Shown: positions 56,263-64,000 of the stretch, piece by piece
Layout: the number at the start of each line of letters is the position of its first letter
Position numbering within the stretch: the stretch's first letter is position 1
Origin: Cladochytrium replicatum
Lineage: Eukaryota > Chytridiomycota > Chytridiomycetes > Cladochytriales > Cladochytriaceae
Direction of reading: 5' to 3'
Length of the DNA: 64,000 nucleotides
NCBI GenBank assembly: GCA_025526935.1
Contig: JAHLKD010000109.1
Span: forward strand, 114,541 to 178,540
Notes under the pieces: generated by a model
Told to the model about the DNA's origin: nothing
Seen by the model: the letters and a program-made list of their open reading frames with translations, nothing else
Database searches by the model: none
Program-made: the position numbers and the translations under genes

Positions 56263-58698
56263 ATGGACGCCGCCTTTGTTAAACCAAAGCGTAAGGCAGC
56301 GTCCGACGCAAGCCAAAGACTAGTGGACAGTCATCCGCTTGACACACGGAAGCGAAGTCTGCCAGCCCCCCAAATTTCAGAGGCGTCCAGCGAGGGGAAC
56401 ATCATGCAGGACAAACGCAGACGTGTATCAGGACACTGTGGCAACAACAGCGCTCGAGAGCCGAGCTCCACATCTTCTTCCAATGACTCCAGCGAGTTGG
56501 GCCCGGCTTCTCAGCATGCACCACAGCTTCCTGCCGACGTTAGTTTTGCTGACTCTTCAGTGCGACAGGAGCCTGCAGCTGGATCAGTTCAACCATCAAT
56601 GCTTTCATCAGACGCAGATGTTGATAGCATGTCGGACTGTAGAGGTAGTCGAGGCGGCATAGCGAAGGATTACTATAAGGTTGATAATGGTCTGAGAACA
56701 TGTTTGGTTGCGAAATGCAAGTGGAGCCAGAAGGTCGATAAGACAGGATCAACAAAAAACTTCCTCCGGCATCTGAAAAACCACCATGGAAGTATTGCCA
56801 GGTCGCTTGGACTGTTGGACATCGTCCCCAAGGGACAACAGACATTGAATTTCGGCTCGCAGGAGAAGGAGCAAAACTTTGTGTTCAATCCAGACGTAGC
56901 GTGGCGGTCGATTTTGGACTGGATTGCTGCAGACAATCAGGCTTTTACTGTTGTGGAGAACGAGTTCTTTGTCAGCATGCTGAAGACTTTTCAGCCAAAC
57001 TATACACCAAAGACGGCAAAAGCAGTGAAGCAAAAGGAGATGGATCTTTACGATAGGCAGAAGGAGCTCATTAAAGGTCTGATTGTTGGTTCGCCTTCAA
57101 AAGTATCAATAACAGCTGACTGTTGGACATCGAAGAACCAGATTTCTTTTCTTGGAATTACTGCCCACTTCATCACGAAAGAATGGGAGCCGCAGGACTT
57201 GCTGCTGCAGATGATTCCGATGGTTGGAAAGCATGAAGGCGTCGCCATGGCTAGTCAGCTTGTCAAGTGTCTGGATGAATTTGGCATGCTATCGGGTGAA
57301 CGCTTATTGTGCATTACAACCGACAACGGTTCAAACAACTTTACCATGAGTGCTAAGCTGGAGACGCTCTTGGAAGATAGGGATATTGCGTGGTCTGCAG
57401 AAACTCAACACATGCGGTGTATGGCACACATTATCAATCTTGCAGCAAAGGATTTTATCGATACATTCGCGCCCGCAGGGGACACAGTCGCAAATGACGA
57501 TAACTCCGGCGTTAATGTCATAAACCTTCTTCGACGGCTAGTCAGAGGAATCCGGTCTTCCCCAAAACGACGAAGCTCATTTATTGATTCGTGCCGATTT
57601 GTGAAACTGGTTCCTCTATTACCAATTATCGATGTGACAACTCGCTGGAATAGCACGTTCTATATGGTCAAACGAGCCTTACAGCTACGAGAGGCAATGG
57701 ACAAAATATGCTGGATTGAAGATTCTTTGAAAGATTGGTCAATAAATCCAAAGCAATGGGAGGTCCTACAGAAGATCCGGGATGGTTTGAGTGTTTTCGA
57801 GGTTATATCAAAGGCAATCGAAGGGTCTAGATATCCAACACTTCCGCTTGTTATTCCATTTTACAACGATCTTATCGATCAACTGGAGGACCTAGAGGAT
57901 GCAGAATTAGATGAAACTTTCACCAAAGCATTTCGAAATGCACTAGATAAGCTGAGAATATATTACTCAATCGCTAAGAGCCCGTGTTTAGCAGTTGCTA
58001 CGGTACTCGATCCTCGTTTTAAGGATCAATATTATCGATTTTCAAAGGCTTGGGAGAAAGATGTAGGAAGGGATCAGGTCACCCTAGTGCGGAAAGTCTG
58101 GGAGGAATCGTATAAGTCACGGAAAATCAAGAACAGTGGTGCCGATGTTTTTGGAAACACGCCAGAACGTCGACACGATTCGAGCGGAGCTTCCGGTGAT
58201 AGACAGAAAAAAACGGACGCTGAACGCTTGAGAGCCATTAGATCCGTTTTCATCTGGCAAGAAGAGATTCCTGAGGAAAAAGATGAGCTGGATCGCTATC
58301 TTGGCGATCAGGTACTCCGCGGTATTGATTCTGATGGGAAGCCAATCAATATTATGGACTGGTGGAAGACCGTTGGAAGTGTGAACTTTCCAGCCCTAAG
58401 CCAGATGGCAATGGACTATTTAGGAATACCAGCAACAAGCGCTCCAGTCGAACGAAAGTTTTCAGCCGGGGTTGATTTGGTACCTGCAACTCGCAACCGC
58501 CTTGCTCCAAGAACAATAAATGCGTTGATGTGCCGTCATGACTGGTTGCATCAATTGAGTGCTGAAGAACCGTTCAAAAATGATTCCCTAGATTCAAAAA
58601 GTGATGTTAGTGAGGATTTTGTAAAGGTGCATAATTTTGGCGAGGATTTTGATGTGGTATTAGAGTTGGAAGCAACTGATGATAACCCACTCTTTTAA
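56263..58698 (+). CDS. hAT-family transposase with BED-like zinc finger (intact)
   Basis: 811 aa, no introns. N-terminal ~130 residues are basic then Ser-rich and disordered. A BED-like finger follows: C147-x4-C152 and H170 with H174/H175 (CLVAKC, FLRHLKNHH). The RNase H-like catalytic core has D286 in TADCWTS, D354 in TTDNGSNNF, the hAT CxxH motif in RCMAHIIN (C386, H389), and E730 in APVERKFS. The C-terminal dimerisation region is FPALSQMAMDYLGIPATSAP with LAPRTINALMCRHDW. All three acidic residues are present. It should bind the ends of the element and cut and join it as a hairpin-forming hAT transposase. Codon 1 follows an AAAA context like that of copies 2 and 3. Confidence 0.95.
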   Translation: MDAAFVKPKRKAASDASQRLVDSHPLDTRKRSLPAPQISEASSEGNIMQDKRRRVSGHCGNNSAREPSSTSSSNDSSELGPASQHAPQLPADVSFADSSVRQEPAAGSVQPSMLSSDADVDSMSDCRGSRGGIAKDYYKVDNGLRTCLVAKCKWSQKVDKTGSTKNFLRHLKNHHGSIARSLGLLDIVPKGQQTLNFGSQEKEQNFVFNPDVAWRSILDWIAADNQAFTVVENEFFVSMLKTFQPNYTPKTAKAVKQKEMDLYDRQKELIKGLIVGSPSKVSITADCWTSKNQISFLGITAHFITKEWEPQDLLLQMIPMVGKHEGVAMASQLVKCLDEFGMLSGERLLCITTDNGSNNFTMSAKLETLLEDRDIAWSAETQHMRCMAHIINLAAKDFIDTFAPAGDTVANDDNSGVNVINLLRRLVRGIRSSPKRRSSFIDSCRFVKLVPLLPIIDVTTRWNSTFYMVKRALQLREAMDKICWIEDSLKDWSINPKQWEVLQKIRDGLSVFEVISKAIEGSRYPTLPLVIPFYNDLIDQLEDLEDAELDETFTKAFRNALDKLRIYYSIAKSPCLAVATVLDPRFKDQYYRFSKAWEKDVGRDQVTLVRKVWEESYKSRKIKNSGADVFGNTPERRHDSSGASGDRQKKTDAERLRAIRSVFIWQEEIPEEKDELDRYLGDQVLRGIDSDGKPINIMDWWKTVGSVNFPALSQMAMDYLGIPATSAPVERKFSAGVDLVPATRNRLAPRTINALMCRHDWLHQLSAEEPFKNDSLDSKSDVSEDFVKVHNFGEDFDVVLELEATDDNPLF

Positions 58699-58754
58699 AT
58701 ATAAATTGTTGTTTAGACTGTTCATCTGTTGAAGTACCGTCCAGGAGTTGAGAA

Positions 58755-60333
58755 AGCGACCGCCTGGACAGAATCCTATTACAAGTAGTATTTGTAGAGA
58801 GGTTGGTTGTACTTGATCGAGATCAGTGAAGTATCAGTGAAGTACCGTCAATGAGTTGAGAAAGTGTCCGGGTGGACAGAATCTTATTGCTAGTAACATT
58901 ATTAGAGAGGTTAGCTGTACTTGATAGAGATCACTGAAGTACCGTCAATGAGTTGAGAAAGTGTCCGGGTGGACAGAATCCTATTGCTAGTAACATTGAT
59001 AGAGAGGTTAGTTGTATTGGGTAGAGATCACTGAAGTACCGTCAATGAGTTGAGAAAGTGTCCGGGTGGACAGAATCCTATTGCTAGTAGTATTTGTAGA
59101 GAGGTTAGCTGTACCTGATAGAGATTACTGAAGTACCGTCAATGAGTTGAGAAAGTGTCCGGGTGGACAGAATCGTATTGCTAGTAACATTGATAGAGAG
59201 GTTAGCTGTATTGGGTAGAGATAACTGAAGTACGTCAATGAGTTGAGAAAGTGTCCGGGTGGACAGAATCTTATTGCTAGTAACATTGATAGAGATGTTA
59301 GTTTGTACTTGATAGAGATCACTCAAGTACCGTCAATGAGTTAAGAAAGTGTCCGGGTGGACAGAATCTTATTGCTAGTAACATTGATAGAGAGGTTAGC
59401 TGTACTTGATAGAGATCACTGAAGTACCGTCAATGAGTTGAGAAAGTGTCCGGGTGGACATAATTTTATTGCTAGTAACATTGATAGAGATGTTAGTTGT
59501 ACTTGATAGAGATCACTCAAGTACCGTCAATGAGTTAAGAAAGTGTCCGGGTGGACAGAATCTTATTGCTAGTAACATTGATAGAGAGGTTAGTTGTATT
59601 GGGTAGAGATCACTGAAGTACGTCAATGAGTTGAGAAAGTGTCCGGGTGGACAGAATCGTATTGCTAGTAACATTGATAGAGAGGTTAGTTGTATTGGGT
59701 AGAGATCACTGAAGTACCGTAAATGAGTTGAGAAAGTGTCCGGGTGGACAGAATCCTATTGCTAGTAGTATTTGTAGAGAGGTTAGCTGTACCTGATAGA
59801 GATTACTGAAGTACCGTCAATGAGTTGAGAAAGTGTCCGGGTGGACAGAATCGTATTGCTAGTAACATTGATAGAGAGGTTAGTTGTATTGGGTAGAGAT
59901 CACTGAAGTACCGTCAATGAGTTGAGAAAGTGTCCGGGTGGACAGAATCGTATTGCTAGTAACATTGATAGAGAGGTTAGTTGTATTGGGTAGAGATCAC
60001 TGAAGTACCGTAAATGAGTTGAGAAAGTGTCCGGGTGGACAGAATCTTATTGCTAGTAACATTGATAGAGAGGTTAGTTGTATTGGGTAGAGATCACTGA
60101 AGTACCGTCAATGAGTTGAGAAAGTGTCCGGGTGGACAGAATCGTATTGCTAGTAACATTGATAGAGAGGTTAGTTGTATTGGGTAGAGATCACTGAAGT
60201 ACCGTCAATGAGTTGAGAAAGTGTCCGGGTGGACAGAATCCTATTGCTAGTAGTATTTGTAGAGAGGTTAGCTGTACCTGATAGAGATTACTGAAGTACC
60301 GTCAATGAGTTGAGAAAGTGTCCGGGTGGACAG
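58755..60333 (-). repeat. Downstream hairpin array, sixteen cores, reversed (copy 1)
   Basis: Cores TGTCCGGGTGGACA at 58865, 58962, 59059, 59156, 59252, 59350, 59447, 59544, 59640, 59737, 59834, 59931, 60029, 60125, 60222 and 60319, spaced 96-98 bp; a degenerate core lies near 58756. This is the reverse orientation of the upstream array, so the two together form a large inverted repeat around the transposase gene. Unit variants alternate (TATTTGTAGAG versus ACATTGATAGAG). Confidence 0.95.
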
Positions 60334-60383
60334 AAATCTGGGAGACTGAGTGTCACTGTGTCTGTCTGGGTAGAATAGGATTC

Positions 60384-60600
60384 TGTCCCCCCGGACACTT
60401 TCTCAACTCATTGACGGTACTTCAGTAATTTCTATCAGGTACAGCTAACCTCTCTATTAATGTTACTAGCAATAAGATTCTGTCCACCCGGACACTTTCT
60501 CAACTCATTTACGGTACTTCAGTGATCTCTATCAAGTACAGCTAACCTCTCTATCAATTTTACTAGCAATAAGATTCTGTCCACCCGGACAGAATCCTCT
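60384..60600 (+). repeat. Three flipped hairpin cores before the second gene (copy 1)
   Basis: Cores at 60384 (TGTCCCCCCGGACA), 60481 and 60578, back in the orientation of the upstream array. The spacer 60334-60383 between the two orientations (TGGGAGACTGAGTGTCACTG part) is unique and inverted relative to copy 2. Confidence 0.9.
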
Positions 60601-60758
60601 CTATCAATGTTACTAGCCAGTTTCTTCCCTAGCTTATTATTATTTTCAGATCGGGTAGAAAACTATAGTGTCAGGGAAGTATTATAGCATACATTCCTGC
60701 AACATTCCGGCTAAGAACACCGGGCCAGTATCTTCCCACGACAAACAGTACAAACACC

Positions 60759-62441
60759 ATGCCTCGAACTACAAAGAAGCGAGCGTTAAAACAATCCAGA
60801 CCATCATCTGAAAGAGAATCAAGTGCAGAACCTGTGACTGCACCTGAAACATCTCTGGCATCGGGTTCTGAAGTGGAAGCAGAAGAAGTTGGCCTTGATG
60901 TCAAATCGACAGATGTCAAATCGACAGCTCCTTCAAAGAAACCGGCGCGACGTGGTACTAAAGGGGATGCTGACTATTTGCTCATCGACGGACTCTGTCC
61001 TGCTTCAGACATACGACTTTGGTATCGAAAATTCAAAGCGAGCGGCCACAGCTACGACTCGGAGGCCTTCATCAGCAACTGTCAAACAAATCGTGATGAA
61101 TGCGGCCCAAGATTTGTTCTTCAAGGGTTGATCGACCGACTTAACTCTGACAGCAAGCTAGTTCGTCAAGCCCTGAACGAAATTCACGATGAATGCAGTG
61201 GACGAACGGAGTTCATAACAGCAGCAAACGCCTATCGTATGGAGTGCTTGAAAAGCTCTTCCTTTCAGAAGGAAACAACATTTCTGGACTTTTACAGGCG
61301 GCAGGGACACAAGTACGGCATTTACAGAGGAATGCCCGTCACTGCAAAGGTTGATGAGTTCCAAGCGACCATCAAACGAGCAGATGAGGACCGTGAAAGG
61401 ACAAAACAGGTCCTCAAACAGTCAGAACGACTGTTGAACATGACAAAAGATCTTGAAGAGACTGCAATGAACGAGAGAAGGACCCGCATCGCAGCAGAAG
61501 TGCGAGAGAAGGCTCTCATTGATGAATTGGGCAGGGCGGGTGCATTGATTCAGCACGGCGAGCACGAAGAGCTAGCAAGATTCAGGGAGATCACCGCCGC
61601 AATGGAAAGGGAGAAGCAGGCAACTTCCCAGGAGATTTCACAATGGAAATCACGTGTGACCGCCCTGGAGGGAGAGCTTGCTGCTCTGAAACGACAGGCT
61701 GGTCATTCAGAAGCTGCAGCACCTGCGGCGCCAACATCAACAGGCGGCCTAATAAGCATATCGTCGGCTATCAAGGGGATTGGTAGAATTCCGAAGGTAC
61801 ATCGAACCAGTTCTCCAACGAGTTCCCTTGCATTGCTTAGCCTGCAGCAGCATCGTCGTACGGCTATCCTTTTGGTGAAAGAGGTCATCCAGGGTATCTG
61901 CTTCCAGATGCATAAGATCAATGAGGTTATTTATGACCTTAAATTGCCGTCTCTTCCACCAGCAATCAAGTACGTCAATGTAAACTACGAAGTCCTCTCC
62001 CGAAATGAGTTTTTACGGCCCATATTTGTTGAATCAGACGACCGCTCAAGCCGAATATCAACTTCAAGTAGCAGTTCTCGGAGCAGCCTTACTCTTCTTA
62101 GGGTGCACATTTTGCTCGGAAACTGGATACGGCACAATAATTCGCTAAGTACGTCTGCCACTATCTATCGCATGTTCAGGGCATTAGTGGATGCATATCC
62201 TTCTGAGTGGCTAAGGTTCTGGACGGCATACATCGGGCATCTTTCGTCCATAACGCTCCCTGAGGTGGATTGGAAACCTTGGAAGACAGGTTTAGCCAAG
62301 GATTTCATGCTTTCAAATGACGACATTGATCGGTTCATCAGGACTGGGTTGGCGAAGGACGTAACCAGTGGTGGATGGGACTCTGACGATATGAACCAGA
62401 TACAGAAGCTGATTTGGGCTGTTCCACCTATCAACTTGTGA
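60759..62441 (+). CDS. Uncharacterised second gene of the hAT element (560 aa)
   Basis: An intact, intronless frame. Residues 1-70 are Ser/Thr/Lys-rich and carry a direct repeat DVKSTDVKST. Residues 71-195 form a compact conserved part (DYLLIDGLCPASDIRLWYRK, CGPRFVLQGLIDRLNSDSKL, FLDFYRRQGHKYGIYRGMPV). Residues 196-315 are a long coiled coil (RADEDRERTKQVLKQSERLL, MEREKQATSQEISQWKSRV). A Ser-rich hinge at about 318-340 leads to a C-terminal ~215-residue domain (WLRFWTAYIGHLSSITLPEV). I see no catalytic or zinc motif and recognise no family. The same gene, broken, is in copy 2, so it belongs to the element. A DNA-binding or assembly partner of the transposase, or an anti-silencing factor, are guesses only. 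Confidence 0.85.
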   Translation: MPRTTKKRALKQSRPSSERESSAEPVTAPETSLASGSEVEAEEVGLDVKSTDVKSTAPSKKPARRGTKGDADYLLIDGLCPASDIRLWYRKFKASGHSYDSEAFISNCQTNRDECGPRFVLQGLIDRLNSDSKLVRQALNEIHDECSGRTEFITAANAYRMECLKSSSFQKETTFLDFYRRQGHKYGIYRGMPVTAKVDEFQATIKRADEDRERTKQVLKQSERLLNMTKDLEETAMNERRTRIAAEVREKALIDELGRAGALIQHGEHEELARFREITAAMEREKQATSQEISQWKSRVTALEGELAALKRQAGHSEAAAPAAPTSTGGLISISSAIKGIGRIPKVHRTSSPTSSLALLSLQQHRRTAILLVKEVIQGICFQMHKINEVIYDLKLPSLPPAIKYVNVNYEVLSRNEFLRPIFVESDDRSSRISTSSSSSRSSLTLLRVHILLGNWIRHNNSLSTSATIYRMFRALVDAYPSEWLRFWTAYIGHLSSITLPEVDWKPWKTGLAKDFMLSNDDIDRFIRTGLAKDVTSGGWDSDDMNQIQKLIWAVPPINL

Positions 62442-62571
62442 TTGCTCAGTGGAGTTTTGTTTCTTTTTACGATAGTGTTTCTAAAATACACACTGTCCAC
62501 ACAGACACAAAGTGTTCATGTAAATATCCGTGGTCTAACTCAAAATTCAATCAATCCTCTCCTGGGCAGCA

Positions 62572-62741
62572 AAAACCCGGCGGGTCAGGGTCGGGTACGG
62601 GTTTCAACCACTTCGGGTCCGGGTATTCCCTTTGTACCCGTCAGTGACCCGGCGGGTCCCCAGACAAACACGACCCGACCCAAAGGGTTTGGTGCGGGTC
62701 GCCACTGAAACCCGGACCCGACCCGGACCCGCCGAACCTTA
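62572..62741 (+). repeat. CGGGT-rich right subterminal block (copy 1)
   Basis: About 170 bp dense in ACCCG/CGGGT words; different in detail from the left block but of the same composition. It ends in the right terminal repeat. Confidence 0.8.
62727..62741 (-). repeat. hAT copy 1 right terminal inverted repeat
   Basis: Reads TAAGGTTCGGCGGGT on the minus strand. Confidence 0.92.
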
Positions 62742-62749
62742 TGGTTGGG
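62742..62749. repeat. hAT copy 1 target-site duplication, right (TGGTTGGG)
   Basis: Exact copy of 55139-55146. Confidence 0.95.
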
Positions 62750-63987
62750 TCAGGCCTCCTGCCTTTCTGATCAAACACAAATCCAAGTGCATTGAGCATT
62801 ACAACCAAAAAGAAAGACTTTGCCATCTTCAAAGTCCATCCGAACTGAACAGTCCGTCGTAACCAATGGATAACTGCATCAACATGCTCGAATGCAGTTG
62901 TTTGTGACAGGTTCTGATCATCAGCATATTTCACCATTATCTTCCATACAAGTCCTTTGTATGAAAAATCTGAGCATTTTTCTAAGTGAGCTGGAGCATT
63001 CTTTGGACCCTGTGGCATATGTGATGGAGCAATCACTTGCCCTGATCCAGGCATTCGTATTGCTAATAAACGCTTTGCAGTTTCTGTGCACACAATTTGA
63101 TGGAAAGCCTTATTTTGATCACCTCCTGATGCAACAGCAAATGAAGAATTTTGTAACCACCGTAATACCAAGTGCATTGGAGTGAACGGGTACAGAGTCA
63201 ACTTTGTGTGAGCATTCAATACTGTATAATCTCCGGTAATACGTGGTGTTCTCCCAGATTCTTCAGGGTAGAATACAACAACCACCTCGCTAACATACTC
63301 TGCATCAGGTATCGGACCATATCGTTTGAGCCTGGCAAATGTATCAAACTCTTTCCTGGCAGCCTCCACTTGCTTTGGGCTGAATCTCCTGGGAGGGGGC
63401 TCTACTGGTAATTTCCCTATCAATTCCACATCAAAAGGAAATTCCTTGAACTCTCCCAAGTCATTTCCAGGATAAGAGAAAGCCTTATGAAATTTGCATA
63501 CAACCATCAAAGTCAATTTGACCAACACTCTTGGCATGTCAAGATTGAATCTTCCATCAGAAAGCAACACTTTCAGGAATGCATTTGGAACTTCTGGTGG
63601 ATTAAAAGGATCAATTCCTGCACGATCACAGAGAGTGCTAATCTGCTTCTGTGAGAGTGTTAACTTTGATTCCAAATGTGCTTGTCGAATCTCTGATTTT
63701 TCAATTTCAGAGATGTTCTCAATGGTGAATATGGCGTGAAAGGATTTCAGTTCTATCGTTGAATACGATGACATTGAGACTATTAGTGTTTTCTTTGCGC
63801 CATTCTTCTCCCTGCCCCCGCGAAGAACCAAGTTCGGGGTCGACGAACATGGTACAATTGTCATAGGATCCCGAGGTGATTGCATAAATGATGGCTGAGG
63901 AAGAGGGCGGATGCAAATGACAAAACACATTGGACGGATTACATCCATACCAAGTAAGAGAAGGGGTCTAGAGTGCTGCACCAGCAC
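62750..63987 (-). pseudogene. Protease end and reverse transcriptase (Ty3/gypsy pol, right of hAT)
   Basis: A minus-strand open frame from near the window edge up to the hAT border. LLLLGMDVI is the end of a retropepsin-like domain. RT motifs follow: DYTVLNAHTKLTLYPF, GDQNKAFHQIV (first Asp), PQGPKNAPAHLEKC, and KYADDQNL, in which the second catalytic pair is YADD rather than the more usual Y[LVM]DD with a hydrophobic next residue. It then runs to LGFVFDQKGRRPDP where the hAT insertion starts. This part is open, but the continuing chain is cut by the transposon and the rest of pol is frameshifted. Confidence 0.88.
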
Positions 63988-64000
63988 AAACCTGACAGCA

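Larger units (their letters stand above)
55147..62741 (+). mobile_element. Complete hAT DNA transposon, two genes (copy 1, 7595 bp)
   Basis: Ends TAAGGATCGGCGGGT and, inverted, TAAGGTTCGGCGGGT (14 of 15 bases equal), flanked by TGGTTGGG on both sides. Order inside: CGGGT-rich block, upstream hairpin array, 811-aa transposase, long reversed hairpin array, short flipped array, 560-aa second gene, CGGGT-rich block. Both genes are open from end to end and catalytic residues are present, so this copy may still be able to move. Its host is the pol gene of a Ty3/gypsy element. Large size comes mostly from the arrays and the second gene; classical hAT elements are 3-5 kb with one transposase gene. 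Confidence 0.95.
52134..64000 (-). mobile_element. Ty3/gypsy chromovirus, split by hAT copy 1
   Basis: The minus-strand retroelement runs from the 3' LTR (52134-52602) to beyond the right edge. Reading on the minus strand from the edge: end of a retropepsin-like region (LLLLGMDVI), reverse transcriptase, RNase H, an HHCC zinc region, integrase core, then a chromodomain and the stop at 52659. The DNA is interrupted by hAT copy 1 between 55147 and 62741. Frameshifts and stops in the pol region left of the insertion show that it is no longer active. It begins exactly in hAT copy 2 sequence, so it inserted there. Confidence 0.9.

Noticed and set aside
55781-56323. Open frames of 100-180 codons with repeating residues over the hairpin arrays (also 334-654, 59105-59326)
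   Set aside because: The residues repeat with the 97-bp DNA period and the frames occur on both strands; they are translations of the repeat, not genes.
58755-60600. CRISPR-like appearance of regularly spaced palindromic cores
   Set aside because: The period is 97 bp with the whole unit repeated, there are no unique spacers, and the host is eukaryotic.

Overview
The window is eukaryotic nuclear DNA, almost certainly from a zoosporic (flagellated) early-diverging fungus, most likely a chytrid. Three things point there. Genes carry several short GT-AG introns (about 40-100 bp) and are closely packed. The family content is fungal, for example an ACS-type MFS permease. The host genes also include a dynein regulatory complex subunit (DRC3/LRRC48), which only makes sense with a motile flagellum, beside genes retained in early-diverging fungi and animals (DHCR7-type sterol reductase, BTG/Tob, Gemin2, AIFM3-like).

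Layout. 1-2.6 kb: the 5' part of a hAT DNA transposon (copy 3, minus strand) sitting in the gag of a minus-strand Ty1/copia element whose LTR is at 2334-2614. 2.6-45.9 kb: host genes. In order they are a DUF4442 hotdog protein, two tandem minus-strand seven-TM proteins, Gemin2, a GST, a Cache/HAMP-like membrane sensor, BTG/Tob, DHCR7-type reductase, a bHLH protein with a very long loop, an AIFM3-like Rieske/flavoprotein, DRC3, a NIPA-type Mg transporter, an MFS permease, a small coiled-coil protein, a rhodanese-DUSP phosphatase, MON2, an isochorismatase-like hydrolase, an MDR oxidoreductase and a small SH3-like protein. 46.0-47.6 kb holds a decayed copia relic.

47.7-64 kb is a nest of three insertions. 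hAT copy 2 (47684-52133, decayed) is cut by a minus-strand Ty3/gypsy chromovirus whose LTR starts exactly at 52134 and which runs off the right edge. That chromovirus has a complete hAT (copy 1, 55147-62741, 7595 bp) inserted in its reverse-transcriptase/RNase H coding region, with an 8-bp target duplication (TGGTTGGG) and 15-bp TIRs (14/15 matching). The order of events is copy 2, then Ty3, then copy 1; coding decay follows the same order.

The most novel object is the hAT family itself. Besides an intact 811-aa BED/hAT transposase, copy 1 carries a second intact gene (560 aa, central coiled coil, no family I recognise) that is also present, broken, in copy 2. The transposase gene is bracketed by oppositely oriented arrays of a 97-bp repeat, each with a TGTCC-4nt-GGACA hairpin core: 9 cores upstream, 16 downstream, then 3 flipped back. 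Core number differs between copies, and the short spacer at the symmetry point downstream of the transposase is inverted between copies 1 and 2. CGGGT-rich DNA lies at both element ends and the same CCGGGT string is in the hairpin cores. All domain calls are by eye; exon borders were read from GT-AG sites and reading frame and are approximate unless stated.
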